DNA of 64,000 nucleotides from positions 868,001 through 932,000 of the forward strand of contig MU278352.1 of the NCBI GenBank assembly GCA_022385755.1, given 5' to 3'. The stretch is from Trametopsis cervina. Its lineage: Eukaryota; Basidiomycota; Agaricomycetes; Polyporales; Irpicaceae. The notes beneath the pieces are model-generated. The model was not told the origin of the DNA and did no database searches. It saw only the letters and a program-made list of their open reading frames with translations. A program made the position numbers and the translations under genes. How positions within the stretch are numbered: the stretch's first letter is position 1; every line of letters starts with the position of its first letter. Shown here piece after piece: positions 21,479-31,909 of this stretch.

Positions 21479-23674
21479 TTATGATACCCAGACTGCATCA
21501 GCATATAGTCAGCAAGTAGCTCTTGTTCAGAAAAGGTGAGGTCACATACAAGCAAGGGCGATAACCAGGTAGAGGGTCAATAGCATAAGACCCTCCATGT
21601 AATTTGACTTTCCATCCCTGCGCAAACCGGTAAGAACGACTATTACTGCGTGAAAAGCAAGGATGCACGTACTGGACAAGGAAGTTCACCAATAACACCG
21701 AAACGAACAAGACGATCGTCTCAAAGTCGGCGAAGAACAGGGTGAGGTCGTGATGTGTTCTACATCATCCGTCAGTGGTCCGTTTCGATACGCAGCAGGG
21801 TAAAAGACGTACATCCACCCGACGATAACCAACAGCGGGATGACGAATGCAGCAATTTGCTATGGCATGAAAGTGAGCACTGAACCACATAAGGTAGGAA
21901 TACTACTTACAATGGAGCTACCAACACAGATACCGATCGTCAGTTCCATCTTTCCCTTCATCGCCATCCACACTGATGTAACGTGTTCCGCGGCATTAGC
22001 CTATATCACATACATCAGTACGCGTCAGGGCCCCTATACGTGTAGTACGTACAACGATGGGCAGAAGGATCAGGCCGATGAAGGGTTTGGGGATGTGGTA
22101 CCGCTCAGCAGTCTCCTCGATTGACGCGACCACTGAATAGCAAATTAGTACGACGCCTAATATCTCCTAAAGATGGCAACTCACGGTAGTCGGCACAGAA
22201 GGATGTTATAACAGTGACGAGCAGCAACCTGCATCGCATATAGTTGTCAGATGGACTATAGAGAGGAAACCGCAGAACATCTTCTTACCCAACCGCGGCA
22301 GCACCGATGCTCATCTCTGCCGTTTCCTCCTCTTCCGCGGCCACAGCCACGACAGGCTGATGGCCGACTTGCAGACCCGAGTTGTTAGAATCTGCGTCAC
22401 CGGGGACCAGACGGGGTTGAGCAACAAACAGATGCGCATGGGTCTTGAGCTGAGGGACTAGTCGTTCACACATGGTTTCCACGAGGCTATAGAGACACAT
22501 ACCTGGAAGAACAGGTACGCGATGTAAACGAACAACAGCAGGATAGCCGTGCCACGTGAGATGAATCTGAGACCGTGGCCCCACTGATCGTCCAGGTCGC
22601 TGCCGTCGATGATCTGGCGGTTGCCAAGAGCGTCGAGTGTGATCTCGACACCTCCGGTGTGTGACTTGGCGCTGTGGTACGCAGCGGGGATGACCAGTGC
22701 TATGGGTCAATAGTTTAGGTCAGCATGTATGAGCTGGTGTGGCGCGTGACGTACTGATACACGCAAGCGTCATGAGCTGTGGGGGAGTGAGGTCAGTATC
22801 GAGCCGTACAGAGTTGTCATGGTAGACGTACAGAGCTTGAGCTGTGAGAAGGCATTGGTGAGCTGATAGTTCGTGAACATGAGACGTGGATGATTCCACT
22901 TACGTTTGAGCAGCGGTAGCCTGGAACTCGCCCTCTGCCTGGTAGAACCCACCTGACACAACTCTCAACGCCAAATTCCTGGAATAAACAGTGACCAAAA
23001 CATACCGGCAAGGAACGAACAGCCGAGGACGAGGAGAAGGTTCGACAAGATCGAACCGAGGAGCTGCATCATCTTTTAGCCCATGGTATATACACGGTGG
23101 TATGACGACATACAGAGGTCTGGACAATGCGCATCTCGTCTGTGCACGGACCCGACACGTCAGTAACACACGCCGCGCGCTGCAAACCGGGGGGACTGGG
23201 ACTGACTTTGGAGGAGCGCGGCAACGCCGACGATGATTTCGACCGCGTTGCCAAACGACGCATTCAGCAGACCAGAGAGCGTCTGGCCAAGCTTGAGAGA
23301 CAGTTGCTCCGTAGCGGTTCCTAAAAGCTGCGAAAAAGTCAGCGCCATTTTGTGAGGGTTGTACACGGGTTCGGGTGGCGTACAGCAGCTAGGGGCATAA
23401 TTGCGATGAAGCTGAACGAGAAACGGAGGGCGGCATCCCAGTTGAGGTAGTGTGCTATTGCACTAAGAGGCACAAAGACCAGGAGGATGTTGAGCCAGGA
23501 GCCAAAGAAGAAGAATCTAAAGGAGTGCAGCCAGGACGGTTCGCCGTAGGACGCAGGTTTGAGAAAGCCCGAGAGGCGGTCAGACATGGTGCGGCGGTGT
23601 GCTGTCCCATTTGTGTGGCCGTTTGTGAGGAGAGGAGAACTTTCATTTGCAGTTGTCGGTAAAAGCGAAGCCAT
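21479..23674 (-). CDS. VCX1: Vacuolar Ca2+/H+ exchanger (CAX family)
   Basis: A multi-exon gene starting at ATG 23674 (MASLLPTTANESSPLLTNGH), with a cytosolic N-terminus and then about 11 membrane segments. The two acidic CAX repeats are visible: GLLNASFGNAVEIIVGVAAL near 23200-23300 and IVANAAEHVTSVWMAMKGKM near 21950-22050. An acidic loop (AAEEEETAEMS) lies between the halves near 22300. The last exon is a few codons: LAFWVS then the stop at 21479. Such proteins move Ca2+ into the vacuole in exchange for protons. Introns are about 50-60 nt and the exons 30-200 nt. The symbol follows the yeast orthologue; fungi often have several paralogues. Confidence 0.92.
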
Positions 23675-24755
23675 AGCTGTAGGGGATTGAAGGGAGCGTA
23701 GGCAGATAGAGAGACAGACAGGGATTAAAAGGAGAATGTGAACGGTGAACTTTATGAACCAATGTCATTGGGCCACCCATAACACAGCCTCGCAATAAGC
23801 GCCCTTCTGTTGGATGCGTTCTATCCGACGCGTGTTACATTTCAATTAAATAAGACCCACTTATCATAGTATATCCGCATCCTGGAATTGAGAGGCTGTA
23901 CCATCCATTGAGATGTAGGAGGTGTACAAGGCCCTTGGCGTAGTTACTAGTTCCATCGTTCTCGCCGCCCAGGGGTTGTATGGCCTCATGTGCGTCGGCC
24001 AAGGCGACTGTTCCGCATCTGCCAAGGGCTCGAAAATAATGGTTATTCCCGATCCATCTTGTTCGCGTGCTGACCGGTTTCGTCACTGGGAATTCGGCTT
24101 TGAACCTGAGCTTGCAACGCTTACGACACTCGCAGTTCGCGGCCGTCGGTACGCCCAGGACCGACGTCAACTCGAACGTTAACCTTGAGGCTGACTACCC
24201 AGGTCTTTGTTCTGAGGCCCGTGGTAAGCATCGCCTTGAAAGACCGAAATTGGTGACTGCGCGTTGTAAAAGCACTCACGCCAAAACGCCGCGCACACAT
24301 AGACGAGTAGCCGAGCGTCCAAGCGTTATCATGACGCGGTCAAGACCTTCGGAGGACGCATCGAGGCGGGTATTGCACTGCAACCCTGCGCAATGCTGAA
24401 TTCATTCGAAAACCGTCCCAATCTTGGCCAAAGTCGCGGCTATTCCAACCCAATCTGAGTCCCGCATCGATCGGCGTCTCCCGCGCACCCTAGCCGCCCT
24501 CCGACATCGGGGAAATAATATCGAGCAGACCTAGGCAGAACTACGTAGAAATAAGTTTACCTACAAAATCTACATTTTCCGCCCAACGCTGGCTTTAACA
24601 TGCTTGTTATGCAAACTCTTTCTCCTTGACATGTGAGATCATTCCTTGCAATATCAGCCATGCGCGGCAGTGTTTACAATACTTATCAACTCTGTACAAC
24701 AATTACGATCACACCACCGTTTCGGTAGCCTGTCTAGCATTTAGATTCGTGCTTT
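23675..24755. other. Spacer upstream of Ca2+/H+ exchanger
   Basis: About 1.1 kb with the exchanger promoter and possibly the 3' end of the gene interrupted by the N gap. Short frames on both strands (for example near 23840-24400) show no domain and no credible splice pattern. Nothing further is supported. Confidence 0.4.
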
Positions 24756-25626
24756 TATTGATGCGACAAGCCAAAAATAATCATATATGTGTAATAAGTA
24801 CATGATAGGTGCGAGGCGATACGGAGATGACGAGCAGAGAAGTAGTATGTACAGAGATCTGCAGACCAGGCTGCGGACGGTCCTATTAAAAAGCTCTGGT
24901 CAGAGAAAGGTACTTCCGAATTAAGGGGGAACTTACCGTAGCTCAGATCGTTCAGCTCCGCCCTCCGTGGGTGCACGTACAGGCCTAAACAAACATTTCA
25001 TTGGCGTACCAGCGCATATATGCGGTTTGATTACTCACTTGCATNNNNNNNNNNNNNNNNNNNNNNNNNNNNNNNNNNNNNNNNNNNNNNNNNNNNNNNN
25101 NNNNNNNNNNNNNNNNNNNNNNNNNNNNNNNNNNNNNNNNNNNNNNNNNNNNNNNNNNNNNNNNNNNNNNNNNNNNNNNNNNNNNNNNNNNNNNNNNNNN
25201 NNNNNNNNNNNNNNNNNNNNNNNNNNNNNNNNNNNNNNNNNNNNNNNNNNNNNNNNNNNNNNNNNNNNNNNNNNNNNNNNNNNNNNNNNNNNNNNNNNNN
25301 NNNNNNNNNNNNNNNNNNNNNNNNNNNNNNNNNNNNNNNNNNNNNNNNNNNNNNNNNNNNNNNNNNNNNNNNNNNNNNNNNNNNNNNNNNNNNNNNNNNN
25401 NNNNNNNNNNNNNNNNNNNNNNNNNNNNNNNNNNNNNNNNNNNNNNNNNNNNNNNNNNNNNNNNNNNNNNNNNNNNNNNNNNNNNNNNNNNNNNNNNNNN
25501 NNNNNNNNNNNNNNNNNNNNNNNNNNNNNCCAATATTACATATAGTATCATGCGCCCCTTATCAAGCTGAGGGGGATTAGCTAGATTTAACTAGAAAGAA
25601 CTTACATGTCCACAGTTGACCGCCAT
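24756..25626 (-). CDS. Small multi-exon gene broken by the assembly gap (partial)
   Basis: The first exon is 25606-25626: ATG GCG GTC AAC TGT GGA CAT (MAVNCGH), followed directly by a GTAAGT donor. On the far side of the N run there is GTGAGT near 25037, an acceptor GTTTAG at 24985-24990, a 48-nt candidate exon 24937-24984 (one frame reads LYVHPRRAELNDLSY) and another GTAAGT donor at 24932. A further exon may run to about 24756. The middle of the gene lies in the gap, so the product cannot be named. It looks like a short eukaryotic gene with very small exons. The start is divergent from the histidine phosphatase, 254 bp away. The 3' end is uncertain. Confidence 0.4.
25045..25529. other. Assembly gap, 485 N
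   Basis: A run of 485 N. The true length is unknown. Open frames that cross it are artefacts. It interrupts the small minus-strand gene described separately. Confidence 0.99.
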
Positions 25627-25880
25627 TGCAAAGGTTCTCAACTCTGGCGTTGATCGGGCTACCTATCCAAGTGACGCCCTCAACGGAAAATCTAGATCAA
25701 ATTAAGCGCGCCAGTTAATACTTGTTCTTTTCATAATTATTTCCCCGACGGACTGCATTGACAGCTGCCGCATCGCAACCTCATCCAGGCACTACAATAT
25801 ACAACACGGAACTGCCGAGTACAAGTACGCTCGAACAGCACAGCTCACAGGATTAACGTCAACTGCCCAATCTAACATCG

Positions 25881-26861
25881 ATGGGTCCGGTCGTGCTGAA
25901 GGTCTACATCGTACGCCACGGCGAAACGGCTGAGAACAGGGCGATGATCATGCAAGGACAACGCGACACCGCCCTCAACGCCGCTGGGCTCGAGCAGGCT
26001 CAGCTCACCGCGAACGCGCTCGAACATGTTCCGTTTGTTGCAGGATATAGCAGCGATCTTTCGCGCGCGTCCCAGGTCAGTACGTACAATCCGAGTATCG
26101 ATGAACTATCATAGTTGCGTGTTTGCGCACAGCATCCGGTGTTAGCACCTTGGAACGCAACTTCACATACATCCGACTGCGCCAAAACTTGCATCTAACA
26201 TGGGCTGTTCAATCCGCTGATCCGACTTCTCTTCCTACATGTCGTGCTATCCACGCTATCCATATCCATATCCGTATTCCACACACGACTCAGACAGCAC
26301 AAGCGATCCTCTCCAAACACGCGGGCGTGGCGCTACAACAGTATCCAGCACTCAGAGAGCGGGTCCGTCTTCCTTCCTTCCTTGCACCGCCGTCGCGCGT
26401 CGCGCCAGCATGGCTGACACCCGTCGCAGTACATGGGCGACATGGAGGGCCAGCACATCGGCGCGTGGCAGGGCGCGGTGCCCGCGAACATGGAGAAATC
26501 GGTCGCGTTCAGCGCGCGGGCAGCTGCGTGGTGGGACGAGGTGATCCTCGGGCATGTCAACTCGATACTGGCGCAGTCGAAGGATGCAGCGCAAGATCAG
26601 GATGAGGCTGACGCGGAGCCCGCGAACGTCCTCGTCGTCTCGCACGGCGGGCTCATGCACGTCCTGCTGCAAGACCTCATCGACAATCGCAAAGTTAAGA
26701 CCGCGAAGAACGTCCGCATCGGCCGGTTCCGCTTCCCGAACGCGAGTGTGAGTGTGATAGAGATGGGGAGGAATAAGAAGGGAACGCTGGTGCTGTTCGC
26801 GGACACGACACACCTTAACGTCGAGCTCGTGGACGGCAACGCCGACATCGTTCAGGAATAA
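25881..26861 (+). CDS. Histidine phosphatase (phosphoglycerate-mutase-like)
   Basis: Three exons (25881-26075, 26294-26362, 26430-26861) give 231 residues. The catalytic motif RHGETAEN is near residue 12, with the supporting residues in SSDLSRASQTAQAIL, LRERYMGDMEGQ (acid residue) and VVSHGGLMHVLL (second His). The arrangement is that of small-molecule or protein phosphatases of the histidine phosphatase superfamily (TIGAR/GpmB-like) and not of glycolytic mutase. The substrate cannot be deduced. The intron at 26076-26293 is unusually long for this window (218 nt), and the second donor is GTCCGT. The start is the first ATG before KVYIVRHGE. Confidence 0.9.
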
Positions 26862-27360
26862 CCCGTGTTTGACCTCATAGAACGCGGGTTCAGGACGAGT
26901 GCAGGGTAGAACTTACATTGTAGGTAGCACGGCGCGATCGCCTTGACTAGATGAGCCTCGTTATGGCCAGCTGATATCTCGCGTGTCTCCCTCTCTCACG
27001 ACCGTCACATGCATGCCATGCACCAGCGCATGTCCATCCCAGGAACCCACAAAGGCGTCGGGACCAGTACAGTACGCCCGCACCAAACCATACTCCGCGT
27101 CAAAATAAGCTATGATCGCACAGCCCCCGTCCCTTGGCGAGCTCAGCTCACACGCTGCCCGCAGTTTCTATGTGTGTGTTTGTCCAATTCAGCAGCTACG
27201 TACACTTTATCATTTCACATCCCCATCCGCCATGCCGCGATCGCAGGCAATGTCGAGCTACGCGTGTTCGCGAGAGAAGGGAGAGAAGGCTGATTAAAAG
27301 TCCTACACTGCCCCTCTCCCGCTGTTCGCGTCCCGGGTCGGGCTTACAGTAGCCCCATGT
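26862..27360. other. Convergent spacer histidine phosphatase-DOA1
   Basis: About 500 bp of presumed 3' UTR for both genes. Short frames near 27000-27300 are low-complexity or lack any domain. No gene is supported. Confidence 0.45.
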
Positions 27361-30300
27361 TCAGAGCAGAGCGGCGACTGCGCTCGCGAACGAGCGCACC
27401 CGGTCTTCCGGGAATACATTCGGGAGCACGGCGACCGTCTCCTTGGCCGTGTCTACTTGCCACCCCTCGAGCGGGTTAGACTGCTCCTTCGCTGCGTACG
27501 CCTGTGCAAACGCGTCAGTCAGCCTCTCCGAATCACACGCCGTCCTTCGCGCAGGCGAAACTCACGGTGTTCCCGAGTGCCACGAGCGCCCTGTACGCCG
27601 CTTCCGAATCTGTCTTCTCGCTTTGTAACGTCTGGTAGGAAAACAGTCGACGCGTCAGAACCGCTGACATGAGCGTCCGCCACAACGAACGTGCCACGTA
27701 CCTGCAGAATCAGCGTCACATGCAGCGAGCGCAATGCAGGGTCCAGACGTTCTCGTAGACCGATACAGGACAGGCTGTGCAATACAAAGCAAGGATTAGA
27801 CGCAAGCCACTGGTCGACTCCGACACAAAGGAGGCAGATAAGGAGGATTTTGTGCGCCACTCACTTGAACAGAATCGTGCCTACTGACACGCGCTGCGGC
27901 CTCGACAGGACGGTAAAGGGCGCTTCACCAAGCTTTTCGAGGATCTGGACCCATGCAAATTGTTAAACGCTGCTCGCCGCCCGAGGACGTCATGTACTCA
28001 CGTCCTTTGCCCACAGAGAATCTCCCATGTCTGTGTCTTCCTGGAAAGCGTTGGCTATACCACGCAGCATCAGCAGACCGTTGATTTCCCTGGATTTGGG
28101 CACAGGGACAGTCCATCGCTTCATCCACTCTGCGGCATCAAAGAGCGTCGAGAAGAACTGCCGCTTCTGATCTGAGCTTGGGAAGGCGTGAACACAGAAA
28201 CCAACGATAAGTCTAGCCAGGTCGATGGCTGTTCCCACCCGAAGTCAGTGTCTACCAGACTAGAAGGACGTGGTGAGAGAAAATGTTCGTACCGGGGAAA
28301 CGTGATCCCGACGGCCATCGTTCTACGATTGAGCTGATAGTCTCGATATGTTTCGAGTTGAGCTTGGTTGCGGTTATTGGTGAGGTACCTGCTACAGCTT
28401 GGGTGAGATATGCAAATATTTCTTCGATATACACTGGTTCTTCATGATACATTGCGAGGCCTGATGTTGACTGCACATGGTGATATCAGCAAGGCAATCC
28501 TCGACACACGCCACAAATACATACAATCTCATTTGATAGGTCGGTGTCAAATTGATAGAATTTGCCCCGCATAGCGGAAACGTTGGCTTGCCTGAAGAGG
28601 AGTGGTGTGGCCTGAGAAGATGTGAGAATTCTGCGCATAGATAATGCGAGAGAAATTATGCTGACCACCGGGAGAACACCAGGTGCCACAGGCGTCGCAG
28701 CCGACGATGAGCTAGCCGTTGTTGGAGCTGCCGCAGCCCCAGAGTACCGGGAGCCACCAGTCCAAGGATCACCTCCCGTGCTAGGAGCCGCCGCCGCTGG
28801 CGTTGGGGCGGGAGCAGAACTTTGTGGGGCACGATATCTCGAGGCACCTGAGCACGACATTAGATTACTACAACGTATCGAAGTGTCAGTGCCACTGACC
28901 GGTAAAAGGGTCCATGTAATCGGAAGCGCCGGCGGAAGACTGGCTTTGTGCAGGTTGATAACGAGCCGCGCCTGAACAGAGTCAAACCACGTAGATGGCA
29001 CTTACAGCTGGTCTACTCACCGGTAAAGGGATCCTGATACTCGCCGCTGGAAGGGCCCACGCTGACACCTGCCGTGTTCTTTTCTATAAATCTAACTACT
29101 TCATCCAGGTAGCTGAGGGGCAGTTCGTTAGCTTGTAGGAACCGCTGCGCAGCACTATACGGGTTTTCTGGACCCAAAATGAGAACCCTCATTACGACAG
29201 ATGATGAAATCTAATTAAGTCTCACCGTTGGCATTGTATGGAAGCTTGAGTGGCGGAGCACCCTCTTGCACGTCAACGTCAAATACGTAGTCGTACTCTT
29301 TGCCTTCATAGAGTTGTTTTCGTCCAGTGCCAACAGCGTCCACGACTTCTCCGATCTTCTGCCAGCTTACGGACGCGCTGTCCCACTGAATTACCGGATG
29401 AGAACGTTACAAGAGCATGTGGGCTGGTCCTTACCTGGTGTGCTTCTACTGTGGCCCCCTTTCGGATCATCTTCACTTCACCGGGCTTGTTTCCTACATT
29501 CCAGGCGCATTTCGTATACTGTAACTGGAAGCTAGGCACGCATACACAACTCACCTGGTACGGATAGCGCCTCTGGGCCGGGTAAATCGGACTTCTTCAC
29601 GTCTCCTACTTGTTCTGCTGGGAGCGCCGAATTCGCGACTTGTTCATCGTACGCCTTGAGTTTGTCTTCGGCAGCCCACCGTTCCTCTACTGTGCTGAAC
29701 ACGCGGACTATGCCGTCGCTGGCTCCAGTGGCAATATCTCCATTGGGGAGGGCCGAGACCGTCCATACAGATATCGCGGGATGGACGATAGTCTGCGAGC
29801 ACTCGCCATCTGATAGTCAATTATAGGAGGCCCAGCCCTGCGTGTCAGTTCTAGACTCTGGAATACAATGACATGAAATGGAAGCGCACCTCGCCAAATG
29901 CGTAGTGTCCTATCTTCGCCGCTTGACGCAATGTCTCCGTTCGGCAGGACGGTCACGCTGTACACAAAGGACGTGTGACCTGACAGGTTGAAGACAAGAT
30001 CTCCTTCTAGCGTCCAAACGCGCACTTCACTGAGAGAAGGGCCACATTAGAAGGAGTTCGAAAAGCGTAATGGATAGCTTGCCTGTCATTTGAGCAAGAA
30101 GCGAAGCCGATATCTGGGACGATGGCAAGTCCTCTGACGGCTTGCGTGTGACCGGTGAACGTCTTAAGATTCTTATGTTGGTGCCAGAGGTTTATGGTGT
30201 TGTCAGCGGAACCTGTGAAATGCTTTGAGTGCGTGAACCTGACACACAGGAGTCATGATGAATACATACCGGTCAGGAATTGGTCTTCACCGAGAGCGAG

Positions 30301-30951
30301 GACTGCCCAGACGGATTGCGAATGTCCCACTAGCTCCCAAACCAACTGGAAATTCTTCCACACTTTCGCAGTTCTGCGCAGCGACGTGAGATTGTGGGCG
30401 TGTTCGGAGCACAACGAGAGAAACATACTGATCCCAAGATCCGGAGATGATAGTGCCATCAGGCAGTGCATGCAAGGCACATACATTATTGGTGTGCCCG
30501 ATCAGCTGAAAGTTGGAGTCCTCTCGCTTTGTGGACAAGGAAAAGATACTGATGATTGCGTCCTGCCCCCCAGTGACTGCGTAACCTTGGGTTGTTGCCT
30601 TCTGCCTCAGCACTCTCGTCTCCCAGTCCGGATCTTACTCGGGGAAGGAGACTCACCTTCAGGCGCGTCAGGCGAAGGTGGGATATATGCCAACGCGTTC
30701 ACGTAACGTGGACCAGGTCGCAAGGTGACCGACTGTTTGAATTGTGAATCTGGTGTAGATCTTGACCATGATATCGCGGTTGTATCTCGAGAAGCGGACA
30801 GAATGAGGTTGTCGTCGGGCGTCGCAAGTGCGCGTACCTAAGCGCCACTGTGAGTGTATGCGTCTTCGGGCACATGCTAAATAAGGTCTAGCGGAGGCTT
30901 ACGCACGTCAGATGTATGGGCGGAGAGCGTAGCAGAGAGCTTGTACGGCAT
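27361..30951 (-). CDS. DOA1: Ubiquitin-binding WD40/PFU/PUL protein (DOA1/UFD3/PLAA)
   Basis: A multi-exon gene starting at ATG 30951 (MPYKLSATLSAHTSDV). The N-terminal seven-blade WD40 propeller is visible in repeats such as LIGHTNNVCALHALPDGTI, ELVGHSQSVWAVLAL and LSGHTSFVYSVTVLPNGD. The PFU ubiquitin-binding domain follows (about 29220-29480), then a linker with repeated DPFTG motifs (28780-29040), then the C-terminal PUL (Armadillo-like) domain, which binds Cdc48/p97, ending SFASAVAALL at 27361. The protein acts with Cdc48 in ubiquitin homeostasis, endosomal sorting and ribophagy. Many introns of 45-60 nt interrupt it. Two of them (28972-29020 and 28848-28899) fall at the same point of successive DPFTG units. 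Confidence 0.94.
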
Positions 30952-31482
30952 TGAGGTGTGCTCGAGGGGGCAGTGGAAGGAATGGTCGTGTGGGGTCGTG
31001 AACGGCGCTGATGGAGGAGGGGAAGAAAGTTAATAGGACTCTTGAGCGAAACTTGAAGGATCTTAAAGATGGGCGATACTGAGCAAATAGAGCCTGGAAC
31101 TTTCGATTGTTCAGCATACTTACAATGATAAGTGTGGTATACCCTTCCAGATGGCGAATCTTATATCTCGCCGAAGCTGTATACAAAACTGCACGCTCGT
31201 AGGTGCGTTAAAATATTAGCCTAGCTGGGGCGAATGACCTTGACCTCTCATAGCAATCAAGTCCGTTCAAAGTCAGCATGGGATTGCCAAGCCCCCACAA
31301 GCATCCACCTACCCTCGTCGAAAGCTCATCGCCGCATAAACCTCACACAAAGATAGTGGCATCAAGCGCAAGTCATGTATTCCGCATGTTCATCTACGAA
31401 CTCGAATGTACAAGGTTTTCTGACCGTCCATAACGGAATGTATACCACTCTAACGAGCCCCGAAGCCGTGGAATAGCGGGAG
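30952..31482. other. Upstream region of DOA1
   Basis: About 530 bp holding the DOA1 promoter and the presumed 3' UTR of the small minus-strand gene that follows. No other gene was recognised. Confidence 0.45.
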
Positions 31483-31909
31483 TCAGGGAGATACGGAGGT
31501 ACAGTCTATGCCTTGCACCATAACTTCATCTCCTGCGAGGACCTCACGACGCAGTTCGTCATTCGTGTCGGCGAGAACGACGAGTTGTAAATCATGAGGG
31601 GATGAAGGAAAACGGCCATCAATCCACAGCGTCTTTGTACGACCTTCCACTTTAGGGCAGGTCTCCCGAGCGCGCGACAATCGTCTCTGGATCTCGTCTC
31701 ATGGTGTATTTCAAGTCTCCCTTGACTCAACCAGAGCGGTCCTCGTGCTACGTGAAAAGAGCCGGAGGGCAGCAAGACGTGCGGCGAGGCCGCGGCCCAC
31801 GAAAAAGACATTTTACACCGACGATCTTCCTCGAAATGTACGCCCTGCGAGTCAGGGCCCTGTTGAGTGTCTTGGGTGGTTTCACATAGGGATGAGGCGG
31901 ATATGACAT
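31483..31909 (-). CDS. Candidate small protein, 101 residues
   Basis: Two exons (31909-31819 and 31697-31483) joined over a GT...AG intron (31698-31818, 121 nt) give 101 residues in frame: a start MSYPPHPYVKPPKTLNRA, then a basic helical region (RAYISRKIV|DEIQRRLSRARETC) across the junction, then TKTLWIDGRFPSSPHD and an acidic end (NDELRREVLAGDEVMVQG). The intron is longer than most in the window and an alternative acceptor (CACGTAG near 31744) gives a different, longer C-terminus, so the model is tentative. The composition is protein-like and there is a clean start and stop. I do not recognise a family. A chance frame remains possible. Confidence 0.35.

Noticed and set aside
24967..25580. 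Frames that run across the N gap on both strands
   Set aside because: They are open only because N cannot encode a stop; the flanks support a spliced minus-strand gene instead.
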